Assembly (NCBI GenBank): GCA_029218425.1
Contig: JAQXRH010000072.1
Location: forward strand, 43,294-107,293
From: Bacteroidales bacterium
GTDB taxonomy: Bacteria; Bacteroidota; Bacteroidia; Bacteroidales; Muribaculaceae
Length of the DNA stretch: 64,000 bases
Direction: 5' to 3'
Positions within the stretch are counted from its first letter, which is position 1. Each line of letters opens with the position of its first letter. Shown in pieces: positions 32,866 through 43,205 of this stretch. A program made the position numbers and the translations under genes. The notes beneath the pieces are model-generated. The model saw only the letters and a list, made by a program, of their open reading frames with translations. It was not told where the DNA came from and ran no database searches.

Positions 32866-33660
32866 TTGACTGACACTATGGCTGACGCAAATATTATAGC
32901 TTCAATCAACCGGCTCATCTCGGCCGACTCGCCCGCATCTGCCACTTTGTCGGCCGACACCGTAGATGCAATCATAGAGCGCTACCCCTATTTCGCCCTC
33001 CCGGCGGCTATGGCTTTGCGCGACAATGCCACCGATATTCCCGCCGACTTACGGCGCAAATTCTTGCGGCATCTCGCTCGTAGCGCATCTTCCCCCGTAG
33101 TGCTTTCCACTCTCCTCAACGAAGACGATACCCCCTTCTATCCCGAAGAAAAAGCGGCTACCCCTTCCACCGTCAACGCCATCGACACCTTCCTTTCCAC
33201 CTACGGCAACGGCGGCGAAGATGACGAAGTGCTCAACCGTCTCATCTTCAACCCAACCCCCGACTATGCCCAGCTTTTGGCCCAGGAAGAGCAGCAAAAC
33301 CTTCCTTCGCTTGACAATAACTCCGGCGATAGCCACGACGACCTCCTCAACCGCTTTATCCTCCGACAAAAACAACAAGAGGGCAGTGCTCCGCAAGACA
33401 AGCCCGAGCGTATCCCCGCCGCTACCGTCGAAAACCGTCATAGCGACGATGCCGTCGCTCAGCCTGCCGACTCGTCGCTCCTGAGCGAAAGCCTTGCTAA
33501 AATTTTCATTCGCCAGCACCAATATGAACGCGCTTTTGAAATATTAAGCCAATTAAGTTTGAATTATCCGGAAAAAAGTGTTTACTTTGCAGACCAAATG
33601 CGCTTCTTGCGCAAAGTAATCAACAACCGTAGGCATAATTCAGCCCCTAACAAGGTTTAG
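32866..33660 (+). CDS. Hypothetical protein of the lptE-secG cluster (C-terminal TPR-like segment)
   Basis: Co-oriented; IFIRQHQYERAFEILSQLSLNYPEKSVYFADQMRFLRKVI. Confidence 0.65.
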   Translation: MTDTMADANIIASINRLISADSPASATLSADTVDAIIERYPYFALPAAMALRDNATDIPADLRRKFLRHLARSASSPVVLSTLLNEDDTPFYPEEKAATPSTVNAIDTFLSTYGNGGEDDEVLNRLIFNPTPDYAQLLAQEEQQNLPSLDNNSGDSHDDLLNRFILRQKQQEGSAPQDKPERIPAATVENRHSDDAVAQPADSSLLSESLAKIFIRQHQYERAFEILSQLSLNYPEKSVYFADQMRFLRKVINNRRHNSAPNKV

Positions 33661-33746
33661 CCAACAGCGACAATAACGCAGTAGGCAATATGCCATGCCA
33701 GCTATAACCCATTGAAAGTAAAACAAATAAATCATATATATTAAAA

Positions 33747-34079
33747 ATGCAAACATTATTAATCGTTCTCACAGTGATTGTGTCGGTACTCCTTATCGGC
33801 GTAGTGCTTATCCAAAAATCTAAAGGTGGCGGTTTGGCTTCCAACTTCGCCGGCTCTAACCAGATTATGGGTGTGCGTCGCACTAACAGCTTCATCGAGA
33901 AAGCCACATGGTCGCTCGCCATCGTTATCCTTTTCCTCTCCATCGTTTCATCTATGGTAACACCCGAAATCTCAGGTGGCAAATACGATAACATTGGCAA
34001 GCAGAATCAACAGCAAACTGTCACCGACTTCAACACTGTTCCCGTAGCTGACGAGGCTCCCGCCGCTCCCACCAAATAA
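33747..34079 (+). CDS. secG: Preprotein translocase subunit SecG
   Basis: MQTLLIVLTVIVSVLLIGVVLIQKSKGGGLASNFAGSNQIMGVRRTNSFIEKATW. Confidence 0.93.
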   Translation: MQTLLIVLTVIVSVLLIGVVLIQKSKGGGLASNFAGSNQIMGVRRTNSFIEKATWSLAIVILFLSIVSSMVTPEISGGKYDNIGKQNQQQTVTDFNTVPVADEAPAAPTK

Positions 34080-34276
34080 TCAGGCAACACCGCCCACTAT
34101 TAAGGCAACATTGCCAAACCTTCAGGCAACAGCTTAGCTACTTACAGCAAACAGATACCAATAGGGTGCGCCATAACGGTGCGCCCTTCACTCGTTATAC
34201 ACTATCACTCTATTGCCGCCTGCCTTTCGCACCGCTCCACCGCCTGCGTTGCGCCCCGCTCCATCGCTTGTCTTTC

Positions 34277-34563
34277 GGGTCAGCTGCAAAAGACAGTTGA
34301 TTGTTAAAAGTTAGAGATGGTGGTTGGTGGCTGCGAGAGGGGCGCAATAATGGGAATAACGGGTCAGTTGCAAAAGACGGTTGATTGTTAAAAGATAGAG
34401 ATGGTGGTTGGTGGCTGCGAGAGGGGCGCAATAATGGGAATAACGGGTCAGCTGCAAAAGACGGTTGATTGTTAAAAGATAGAGATGGTGGTTGGTGGCA
34501 GCGAGAGGGGCGCAATAATGGGAATAACGGGTCAGTTGCAAAAGACAGTTGAACTGTTAAAAG
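34277..34563. repeat. 84-bp tandem repeat, about 3.4 copies
   Basis: GGGTCAG(C/T)TGCAAAAGAC starts at 34277, 34361, 34445 and 34529 (exact 84-bp period). Confidence 0.95.
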
Positions 34564-34683
34564 TAACGGAAATTAACGTTTTAGGCGTATGAATTTGGCG
34601 CACTATCGTCATGGCGTCGATGTAACTTTGCGGAAAAGAGGACATTGACATTTTGGAATATTTGATTTTTACGACCTAAGCCC

Positions 34684-36408
34684 TTAACCATGCACTGCTA
34701 TCTTTCTCGGAGCAAATGCCGTAGCCGTGGCATCGGCTATCGCTACGATGTATATGCCCGGCGAAGGTAGCTTCACCGGCACGTTGCCGCACGTCGCAGC
34801 TACGCATCGTCCGTCGGGCTGGTAGATGAGGATGTCGCTATCATCGCCTTCGGTAGTGGTGGCCACGGTAACAGTGAGCCCGTCAACCACTATCTGCACT
34901 TCGTCGCTGTCATTACTGACATTGCTGACACCGTTTATCTCCGCCGACGTGGTGGTGAACCGGCTCGGGGCAAACGACTGGTCAAGTGTCTGAACGCCTA
35001 TGGTGTGCATGCCGTTGCCCAATGGCCGTATGCGCCACGTCTTTCGCGCCGCGCTTATCGATGTGGCAAGGTCGGTGCCCACCTTGAGGGTGCCGCTCTC
35101 GGTGTCGGCAGGTATCATGCAATATGTCTCGCCGGTTGTTTCGTTGCGCACGAATATGTTGTATCGCAACGCTTTAGCAGGAGTCACATCGTCGCTGCCG
35201 TCGCTCCAGCTAATCTCTATGTAGTCGTCAACTTGGCGTGCGGTGACCGTAGCCGGGGCTTCCGGACGGTTGTTGCTCTCCGATGTGTTGCGGTATATGC
35301 GCAACGGTGTCGAGTAGCATCCTTCGGGAGCATTGCTTCCTACATATCCTCCTACTACTATATCCATGTTGCCGTCGCCATCCCAGTCGCCCATGTTGAT
35401 GCCGCCGTCGGTGTTGACCGACACGATAGGGTAGCTGCTGTCGATGCTGAATGTGCCGTCGCCGTTCTGGTAGAATAGCCGCACTCCCGTAGCGCTGCCG
35501 TCGTTGCCGCACTCCACTATGTCGGGTAGGCCATCGCCATTGAAGTCGGCCACGAGGATGTCGCCTAAGTTGACTGCGGCAAGCCCGGTCTTCTCCTCGT
35601 CGACCTGCTCAAACTGCATCGCACCCTCCGCATCGGGCGTGTTGAGGAATATCTTGGCGTGGCGCGACCAATTGTCGCCATGGCCTGTCATGATGATGTC
35701 GAGGTTGCCGTCGCCGTTGATGTCGGCAAGCGTTGAGTGCCCCTCGAAGGTGCCCCATAGCGGCTCTACCGACGTCTTGGTGAACGTGCCGTCGCCGCTG
35801 CCGCGGTATATGGCCATCCCTTTTACGGCGGAGTCGGCGCTCCATCCGTTGGCCAATATGTCAAGGTTGCCGTCGTTGTCGACGTCGCCCAAGGTCACTG
35901 CCCCATTGGTCATGGCCGAGTCGTCGACGACATGGTGGCTGAAGCTGCCATCGCCCCCGTTGTTGAGGTATAAGTCTATGCACCTGTTGCCGCGGTAGGT
36001 CATCGTCACTATGTCGGTGTGTCCGTCGCCGTTTACATCGCCCACGCTTATGGGATTGAGCCATGCTTCGTCGGCGGCCTGTACGAATCCTGTCACTTGG
36101 TCGGGCACTCGCTGCATAGCATAGCCGGCTTCCTCCCCTAAGTTCTTATAGAGTAATAAGAATTTCGTATCGCGAGGCGTACGCCAGTCGGCTCCCGACC
36201 CCATGATGAGTAGGTCAAGGTTGCCGTCGTTGTTGTAATCGAAGAATAGCGCATTGGTAAATGCCGTGCGCTGTATGAGGTTGTCGTAGTCGTAGGTCAT
36301 GCCCCCGTTGCCGTCGGGACGGGCTAATATCGCCATCTCGTTCCACCCTTCGCCGCTCGCCGCTATGGCGCTGGCTACGCATATTGTTAGTACTGACAAT
36401 TTTTTCAT
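34684..36408 (-). CDS. Secreted VCBS/FG-GAP repeat protein
   Basis: Repeated VGDVNGDGHTDIVTM, LGDVDNDGNLDILANG, VADFNGDGLPDIVECG, MGDWDGDGNMDIVVGG. Confidence 0.85.
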   Translation of the reverse strand: MKKLSVLTICVASAIAASGEGWNEMAILARPDGNGGMTYDYDNLIQRTAFTNALFFDYNNDGNLDLLIMGSGADWRTPRDTKFLLLYKNLGEEAGYAMQRVPDQVTGFVQAADEAWLNPISVGDVNGDGHTDIVTMTYRGNRCIDLYLNNGGDGSFSHHVVDDSAMTNGAVTLGDVDNDGNLDILANGWSADSAVKGMAIYRGSGDGTFTKTSVEPLWGTFEGHSTLADINGDGNLDIIMTGHGDNWSRHAKIFLNTPDAEGAMQFEQVDEEKTGLAAVNLGDILVADFNGDGLPDIVECGNDGSATGVRLFYQNGDGTFSIDSSYPIVSVNTDGGINMGDWDGDGNMDIVVGGYVGSNAPEGCYSTPLRIYRNTSESNNRPEAPATVTARQVDDYIEISWSDGSDDVTPAKALRYNIFVRNETTGETYCMIPADTESGTLKVGTDLATSISAARKTWRIRPLGNGMHTIGVQTLDQSFAPSRFTTTSAEINGVSNVSNDSDEVQIVVDGLTVTVATTTEGDDSDILIYQPDGRCVAATCGNVPVKLPSPGIYIVAIADATATAFAPRKIAVHG

Positions 36409-36420
36409 GGCGCGTAAGTT

Positions 36421-38130
36421 TTATTTGTGGGAAATATGGTCGGTGATATACTCGAAGTCGTCGAAAATTGCCACGGTGCTTTCTTCGGTAGACGACTTGG
36501 TAAATGCGTACAAGCCAAATCGGGCCCCTTTCCAATCGCCATCGCTCATCTCAAACGCATCTCCGGCTTTCTTATACTCCTCCCCGTCAAGGCTATACCA
36601 CGGCTGAACCGTCGATGTGGTCATGTCGTAGGTAAATCGCAACCACACGGTGTTCTCGCCGCGGGCTATCGCCTTGATGGTGTTATTGGTGTCGGTGCAT
36701 ATCAGCATGGTGCCGTAGGTGTTGCGTATGCCGAACCCTACCGTCTTGTTGCCTATGCAGAGCAATCCGGCACGCCCGTCGTGGGCAAGATTGGATACGT
36801 CGACCTTCACTGTCACCGTGCCGCTATATCCCATTATCTTCTGAGTCAGCATATTGGGGGCATTGCGCAGCATTGTTGCCGTCGAAAGGGTGATGGCGAG
36901 ATGCCCGTCGGACACTGCTATGCGCGACATGTCGGGGTTGTGGTTGAATTGCCACTGCTTGCCCAGCCCGTTGTCGAAATTGTCTGACGTGGCCACTGTG
37001 TGCGGCTCGGTGCCCGATGCTATTGCCGGCTTGGCTACTATCTTCATCGGCTCGCCTATGCCATTGCCGTCGTAGTCTTCTCCTATCACCGGAAATCCGT
37101 CGACCCAGCTTACGGGTTGCAGATGCGTCACTCGCCCCAACGCTCCGGTGCTTTGGAAATGGTAGAACCACCATTCCCCATCTGGCGTGTCGACAAGCGC
37201 GCCCTGGTGCGGACCATTTACTCGCGTCGCTCCCTGTTCAAGGACGCGGCGGGTGTCATACGGCCCGTAGATGTCCTTGGCTCGGCCTACCGTCTGCCAG
37301 CCTGTGCCCACGCCCCCTTCCGGTATGCTCAGATAAAAATACCCGTCTTTGATAAACAGTTTCGTGCCCTCGGCGGTGGGCCCGTTGTACACTTCTTTGC
37401 CGTCGTCAAGCAATGTCTTGCCGTCGGCGCTCATGCGGTGGATGATTATCGGACCGCCGCCAAGCTGGCTGCGTCCCAACCACGCATTCCCCTCATTGTC
37501 CCATATAGGGCAGGGGTCTTCCCAGCCGCCCACTTCCTTTACCTTATATAGCGGCTCCCACGGCCCGCCCGCATCGGCTGCCGTGGTCATGAACAAACCG
37601 TCGTTGGGCGTACAGAAATAGAGATAGAACCGCCCGTCGTGGTATCGCAACGCCGGCGCCCACGACCCTTCGCCATATCGGTTCATGCTGTCATAGCCGT
37701 CGATTGATGTGTAGACCTGCGTAAGTATCTCCCAGTTCACCATGTCGTCCGACACCAATATCGGTATGCCCATATAGTGGAACTCCGAACAGGTCATGTA
37801 GTACTTGTCGCCTACGCGTATCACATCGGGGTCGGAATAGTCGGCGGCAAGCACCGGATTGGCAAACGTACCGTCGCCCATGTCGCCCCAGCGGGTATCG
37901 AATGGGGTGAACTTGTCGGTCGACGAGCCTATATCCTGGCCGCCGGCAAATAGCCCCATCTCTGTATCGTTGGTATATGCCCCCAACACCGGACGTGCTC
38001 GGTGGGTGCCGGGGAAAAATTCTTGTTCCGACTCTGTTGCATTCCCTACTCTGGCAAATGTGGCCGGCGTTGTCGCCGATGCTGTCGCGGCTATTCCCGC
38101 AAGCACCATGGCCATGGTTAAGTGTCTCAT
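36421..38130 (-). CDS. GH43-family glycoside hydrolase
   Basis: FANPVLAADYSDPDVIRVGDKYYMTCSEFHYMGIPILVSDDMVNWEIL and SWAPALRYHDGRFYLYFCTP. Confidence 0.9.
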   Translation of the reverse strand: MRHLTMAMVLAGIAATASATTPATFARVGNATESEQEFFPGTHRARPVLGAYTNDTEMGLFAGGQDIGSSTDKFTPFDTRWGDMGDGTFANPVLAADYSDPDVIRVGDKYYMTCSEFHYMGIPILVSDDMVNWEILTQVYTSIDGYDSMNRYGEGSWAPALRYHDGRFYLYFCTPNDGLFMTTAADAGGPWEPLYKVKEVGGWEDPCPIWDNEGNAWLGRSQLGGGPIIIHRMSADGKTLLDDGKEVYNGPTAEGTKLFIKDGYFYLSIPEGGVGTGWQTVGRAKDIYGPYDTRRVLEQGATRVNGPHQGALVDTPDGEWWFYHFQSTGALGRVTHLQPVSWVDGFPVIGEDYDGNGIGEPMKIVAKPAIASGTEPHTVATSDNFDNGLGKQWQFNHNPDMSRIAVSDGHLAITLSTATMLRNAPNMLTQKIMGYSGTVTVKVDVSNLAHDGRAGLLCIGNKTVGFGIRNTYGTMLICTDTNNTIKAIARGENTVWLRFTYDMTTSTVQPWYSLDGEEYKKAGDAFEMSDGDWKGARFGLYAFTKSSTEESTVAIFDDFEYITDHISHK

Positions 38131-38398
38131 GATGGTATTTGTTTGTTTAATTAATTGTCAATACTTTTTGGGATGGACGGTGCGCAAATTGTCATGTCAC
38201 ACAGTGGGCAATGACATCCCCCCTCATCTATATACAAAATTAAGCATCATAGCTCGTAAAATCAATCTCAAATTGACCAATATTTTACAATAATACACCA
38301 TTTGCATCAAATGTTGCATTTTTCCTATTCTCGATATTAAACTTTTCCTCCCGAAAATTGTCTATAATATTATAATCTTAATTAATAATCTCAACATC

Positions 38399-39106
38399 AT
38401 GAAACTTCCTAAAAATTTTATCCCGGCGTTGCTCGTATCTCTTGGATTGCTCGCCGTTGGGCTCGGCATTCGGTCGGGTTTTGGTATGATGTCTAAGAGC
38501 GATCGTACGGTGTCGGTGCGTGGCCTTTCCGAACGCGAAGTGGAAGCCGACAAGGTCACTTGGCCGTTGGTCTACCAGATACAAGGCAACGACCTACCTG
38601 ATCTTTACGAACGCACAAGCCTTACCAACAACAAGATTGTCGCTTTCCTCAACAGTGCCGGTATCGTCGAGTCCGAAATCAGCATCAATGCCCCTGAAGT
38701 TTACGACCGCGCTTCCAACAATTACTCCGACAGCAAATTCCAGTACCGTTACAACATTTCGCAAGTCATTGTCGTCACTTCTTCGCAAGTCGACCAAGTC
38801 AACGAACTCATCCGTCGCCAGGGCGAACTCCTCAAAGAGGGCATTGCTCTGTCGAGCGACAATTACCAATACCCCATTTCCTACGAATTTACCGGCTTGA
38901 ACAACATCAAACCGATAATGATTGCCGAAGCCACCAAAAATGCTCGTGAAGCTGCTCAGAAATTTGCCGACGACTCCGAAAGCAAACTCGGCAAAATCCA
39001 AAGTGCTTCACAAGGCCAATTCTCCATCGAAAACCGCGACCAGTACACTCCCTTTATCAAAAACGTACGCATAGTCACCTACCTCACCTACTACATCGAA
39101 GACTAA
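38399..39106 (+). CDS. SIMPL (DUF541) domain protein
   Basis: TVSVRGLSEREVEADKVTWPLVYQIQGNDLPDLYERT...AREAAQKFADDSESKLGKIQSASQG. Confidence 0.85.
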   Translation: MKLPKNFIPALLVSLGLLAVGLGIRSGFGMMSKSDRTVSVRGLSEREVEADKVTWPLVYQIQGNDLPDLYERTSLTNNKIVAFLNSAGIVESEISINAPEVYDRASNNYSDSKFQYRYNISQVIVVTSSQVDQVNELIRRQGELLKEGIALSSDNYQYPISYEFTGLNNIKPIMIAEATKNAREAAQKFADDSESKLGKIQSASQGQFSIENRDQYTPFIKNVRIVTYLTYYIED

Positions 39107-39372
39107 TCCCTCAATCCCTCTCTCCCTCTCTCTCCACCAACTCTTTCTCCAATTCTCTCTCATCCATCCTCGAAGGCCAACCATTCTCGCCATCCTCATC
39201 TCGCCGATAGCCGCCCAGTAGGTTAGCCCTCGTAGCCGATAGTCCCCCCTTATGGCCGCCCGGTAGGTCGCTGGCCAGTCTATCTTTTTTTTGCGCTTTT
39301 TTTGCTCCATTTTCCACTGTTTCTTCAAAAAATGTTTAATTTTGCATATTTAACCAACGAAGTGCAGTCATT

Positions 39373-40125
39373 ATGTTAAGCGAAGAAAAAATCTATGGGC
39401 TTATCGGTTTCCCCTTGACCCACTCTTTCTCCCGTAATTATTTTAACCAAAAATTTGAGGCTGAAGGCATCAATGCACAATATCTTAATTTTGAACTCCC
39501 TGATATAGGCGACTTTATGGAAGTCATCAGTGAGTATCCCACTCTTTCAGGCCTCAACGTCACTATCCCTTACAAGGAGCAAGTAATCCCTTATCTCAAC
39601 GAAATCGACGACGACGCAGCCAAAATAGGCGCCGTCAACGTCATCAAAATCATCCGCGACAAGGGCGACATCCGCTTCAAAGGCTACAACTCCGACATCA
39701 TAGGCTTCTCCGACTCTATAGCCCCGCTTCTCAATGACCGACGCACGAGCGCTCTCGTCCTCGGTACGGGCGGCGCTTCCAAAGCCGTGGTGCGTGGCCT
39801 TCAAAACCTCGGTGTTAACACTACTCTCGTGTCACGCGCAAGCCGTCCGGGTGTCATCACCTACAACGACCTTACTCCCGACATTATAGCCCAAAACCTC
39901 ATTATAGTCAACACCACTCCGCTCGGCATGTACCCCCATGTCGACGAGTGCCCCGACATCCCCTATCAATATCTCACAAAGGAGCACCTTTGCTACGACC
40001 TGCTCTACAACCCCGACGTCACTCTATTCATGCGCAAAGCCGCTCAACAGGGCGCCGAAACCAAAAACGGGCTTGAAATGCTTCTACTTCAGGCTTTTGC
40101 CGCTTGGAATATTTGGAACGAATAA
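39373..40125 (+). CDS. aroE: Shikimate dehydrogenase
   Basis: YGLIGFPLTHSFSRNYFNQKF, GLNVTIPYKEQVIPYL, ALVLGTGGASKAVVRGL. Confidence 0.94.
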   Translation: MLSEEKIYGLIGFPLTHSFSRNYFNQKFEAEGINAQYLNFELPDIGDFMEVISEYPTLSGLNVTIPYKEQVIPYLNEIDDDAAKIGAVNVIKIIRDKGDIRFKGYNSDIIGFSDSIAPLLNDRRTSALVLGTGGASKAVVRGLQNLGVNTTLVSRASRPGVITYNDLTPDIIAQNLIIVNTTPLGMYPHVDECPDIPYQYLTKEHLCYDLLYNPDVTLFMRKAAQQGAETKNGLEMLLLQAFAAWNIWNE

Positions 40126-40143
40126 TCATCTCTTATTTTTACA

Positions 40144-41130
40144 ATGAACAATAATGTTGTTAATGCGTCACGCCCCTCTTTGAAATCGGCTCTCGCCAAA
40201 TGGGTGTATATTGCCATTGTCTTTCTTATCATCTTCCCGTTCGACCGTTTCGGCTTGCCCGCCATTACGGCGCCTATTGCCCTGTTCATCGGTCTGCTCT
40301 TCGCTTTTATTTTCCCTATGCCTTTCCCCAAATTCAACAAGAAAGGCTCTAAATACCTCCTGCAAGCCTCGGTAGTAGGCCTCGGTTTCGGCATGAGCGT
40401 CACTGAAGCTCTGAAATCGGGCGGGTCGGGCATGATGTTTACCATCGTATCGGTCTTCTCGGTAATGGTATTTGGCGTGCTGATTGGCTACTGGCTTCAC
40501 CTCAACCGCAAAACGAGCTACCTCATATCGGCCGGTACTGCCATTTGCGGCGGTAGCGCCATAGCTGCCGTCGGCCCGGTTTTGCGCGCCAACGATGAGG
40601 AAATGGCGGTGTCGCTCGGCGTCATTTTCATCCTCAATGCCATCGCGCTATTCATCTTTCCTCCAATGGGCAAGGCTTTCGACATGACCGACCAGCAGTT
40701 TGGCACATGGGCGGCTATCGCCATCCACGACACTTCGTCGGTGGTGGGCGCCGGCGATGCTTTCAGCGCTTCGGCTTGCGAGATTGCTACCGTCATCAAG
40801 TGCACCCGTGCGCTCTGGATTATCCCGCTGGCCCTCGTCACCATGTTCCTGTTCCGCGACAAAAACTCCGCTAAGATTTCCATCCCCTGGTTCATCCTCC
40901 TGTTTGTCGTCGCTATGATTGTCAACACCTACTTGGGCCTGCCGCAGGGGGTAAGCGAAGCCATAGTTTATGTAGCCAAGAAATTGCTCGTTGTGACGCT
41001 GTTCTTCATCGGCGCGAGCTTGTCGTTGGCCACGGTCAAGAAGGTGGGGGTTCGTCCGCTTGTGCTTGCCGTTCTTTTGTGGATCGTTATCGGCGTGTCG
41101 AGTTTCGCTGTCGTGATGCTCACTCTGTAG
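40144..41130 (+). CDS. YeiH-family putative sulfate exporter
   Basis: Polytopic membrane protein with GTAICGGSAIAAVGPVL and IHDTSSVVGAGDAF. Confidence 0.88.
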   Translation: MNNNVVNASRPSLKSALAKWVYIAIVFLIIFPFDRFGLPAITAPIALFIGLLFAFIFPMPFPKFNKKGSKYLLQASVVGLGFGMSVTEALKSGGSGMMFTIVSVFSVMVFGVLIGYWLHLNRKTSYLISAGTAICGGSAIAAVGPVLRANDEEMAVSLGVIFILNAIALFIFPPMGKAFDMTDQQFGTWAAIAIHDTSSVVGAGDAFSASACEIATVIKCTRALWIIPLALVTMFLFRDKNSAKISIPWFILLFVVAMIVNTYLGLPQGVSEAIVYVAKKLLVVTLFFIGASLSLATVKKVGVRPLVLAVLLWIVIGVSSFAVVMLTL

Positions 41131-41142
41131 CCATCCCGCCGT

Positions 41143-43158
41143 ATGCGTCTTTCGCAACCGCCTTTGTCCTACGTTCCCCTGCTACCTGTCCTCTTAGGCA
41201 TGGTGGCAGGGGTTCTGCTTTTGCGCTTTGTGTCCGTCGATATTTGGTGTGTCGTGGGTGGCGCATTGCTATTGGCCGTTGCAGCGGCGTTGCTCCACTT
41301 CCGCCTGTTTGTCGAAATCGCGCTTGCTTTCTCCATCGGTGCGGTGGCCACCTCGGTATCGCTCCCTCGCCAGTTCGACACCCCGCCCGACCACGATACC
41401 TTCATGCACGGTTGCGTGGTCGATGCGGTGCAATTGCCCGAACAGCAACGCTTATCTGTCGACGTATGCCCCGACTCTGGCTCCCCTTTCCGCGTGATGC
41501 TCACCTATCCGGCTTTCGATGCCATTCCTCTGCCGGGCGACTCGGTGAGCTTCTCCGGCTCTTTTTCACTCCCTTGTCGCGATGTAGACATCCCGCTCCA
41601 GGACGACATGGCCGACTACTACTTCAATAATGGCATCTCGCTGCTATGCTTCGTCCCCAAAGGCAACTTGTCGGTGGTAGGGCGTAGCGGCAACCCTTTC
41701 TACGCTTTCAAACGGTGGCGCACACGCCTTGCCGACCTTATCATAGCCTCCGACCTCGACGAGAAAGCTGCGGTATTCCTCGCCGCTATCCTCTCGGGCG
41801 ACGCTTCGGCCGTGCCGTCCCAACTGCGTAGCGACTATGCTGCTGCCGGTGTGGCTCATATCCTCGCTCTCAGCGGTGCTCACGTTGCTGTCATTGCCAT
41901 GGTGATTTCTATTATCTTCGCCCCTCTTGCCATTGCCGGCCATCGCCGTATGCGTTGGTGGCTCACTATCATCTCTTTGTGGCTCTTTGCATTATTCACC
42001 GGCATGTCCCCATCGGTTTGCAGGGCTGTTATCATGGCTTCGGCCGTCATGCTGGCGCTGATTTTCGACCGGCCGCGCTCGTCGCTCAATGCGCTGTGTC
42101 TCGCCGCTATCGTGATATTGCTATTCTCGCCTCTGTCGTTGATGCAGGCGGGGTTCCAGCTCTCGTTTGTCGCCACTCTCTCTATCATACTGATTTCGCC
42201 GGCATTGTCGCCGAAGTCGCCTCTACGCTTCATCCCTTCCAAATTGTGCGAAACGGGCGCCGCTACGCTTGCCGCCACCATGGGCACTTTCCCTCTTGTC
42301 GCTTGGCATTTCCATAGCGTGCCGGTCTACTTCTTCATCGCCAATATAGTGGCTATGATTGTGATGCCGGTCATGATTGCCGCCGGCATCCTTTTGGTCG
42401 TACTCCTGCTATTTGGCTCCCAACCGCATTGGCTCCTCTGGTTGCTCAACACGGCCTATACTCTTTTCGACGGCGTCGCTGCATTTGTGGCGCATCTGCC
42501 AGGTGCCACTCTCGACAATATTTATCCCGAAGGGTGGATGCTCATTCCCATGTTCCTCACCCTCGCCTTCGCCACTGCCTATATCTACCTGCGTCATCGC
42601 TGGTACGCCGTTCTTTCTGTGGCTACGTTGCTGTTTACTGTCGCTGCCTACGCCGCTCGCTCTCCTATCTACGACGAGGGCGAGGCCTACATCGTGCGTT
42701 CGCGCGACGCTGTCGCTATCGCTTCGCATCAGGGCGACACCTTGCGTATGCTTACTCTCGCCCCTGCTCACGAATATCGCTTCGACTCGCTCCGTTGGGC
42801 CGATGACTATCGCGACTACACCGCCACTCGTGGCATCTCATGCATCGACATCCGTCCGCTCGACTCGGTTGCTGCCTGCTCCGGCGGTGTCGTCGACTTC
42901 GGTAGCCGTAGTATCCTCGTAGCCACGTCGCTCCACACCGATAGCATTGCGGCGTCTACGCCGCTCCACACCGACTATTGCCTCGTCTCTTCCAAATGGT
43001 ATGGCGACCCGGTGGACCTCTTTCACAATGCCAATACCGACACCATCGTGCTCTCCACCGATATAAACCGTCGCCGCCGTCGTCGCTACTACCGCGAACT
43101 GCAACAAGCCTCCATCCCCGCTATCGACCTCGGCACCCGGCCGTTATCGTCGCGTTGA
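41143..43158 (+). CDS. ComEC/Rec2-family DNA uptake channel-like protein
   Basis: Competence domain HILALSGAHVAVIAMVISIIF and QAGFQLSFVATLSIIL; DUF4131-like N-terminus. Confidence 0.88.
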   Translation: MRLSQPPLSYVPLLPVLLGMVAGVLLLRFVSVDIWCVVGGALLLAVAAALLHFRLFVEIALAFSIGAVATSVSLPRQFDTPPDHDTFMHGCVVDAVQLPEQQRLSVDVCPDSGSPFRVMLTYPAFDAIPLPGDSVSFSGSFSLPCRDVDIPLQDDMADYYFNNGISLLCFVPKGNLSVVGRSGNPFYAFKRWRTRLADLIIASDLDEKAAVFLAAILSGDASAVPSQLRSDYAAAGVAHILALSGAHVAVIAMVISIIFAPLAIAGHRRMRWWLTIISLWLFALFTGMSPSVCRAVIMASAVMLALIFDRPRSSLNALCLAAIVILLFSPLSLMQAGFQLSFVATLSIILISPALSPKSPLRFIPSKLCETGAATLAATMGTFPLVAWHFHSVPVYFFIANIVAMIVMPVMIAAGILLVVLLLFGSQPHWLLWLLNTAYTLFDGVAAFVAHLPGATLDNIYPEGWMLIPMFLTLAFATAYIYLRHRWYAVLSVATLLFTVAAYAARSPIYDEGEAYIVRSRDAVAIASHQGDTLRMLTLAPAHEYRFDSLRWADDYRDYTATRGISCIDIRPLDSVAACSGGVVDFGSRSILVATSLHTDSIAASTPLHTDYCLVSSKWYGDPVDLFHNANTDTIVLSTDINRRRRRRYYRELQQASIPAIDLGTRPLSSR

Positions 43159-43205
43159 CGGTGGCAGGGTAGTGGCGCTGGCACCGGCAGGGTAGTGGCG
43201 TCCCA

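Noticed and set aside
34210-34515. Minus ORF with 28-aa repeats (RPSRSHQPPSLSFNNQPSFA)
   Set aside because: Repeats are explained by the 84-bp DNA period being a multiple of three; no start or RBS context or domain.
34277-34563. CRISPR-like appearance of the 84-bp repeats
   Set aside because: Units are contiguous with no unique spacers and no cas genes nearby.
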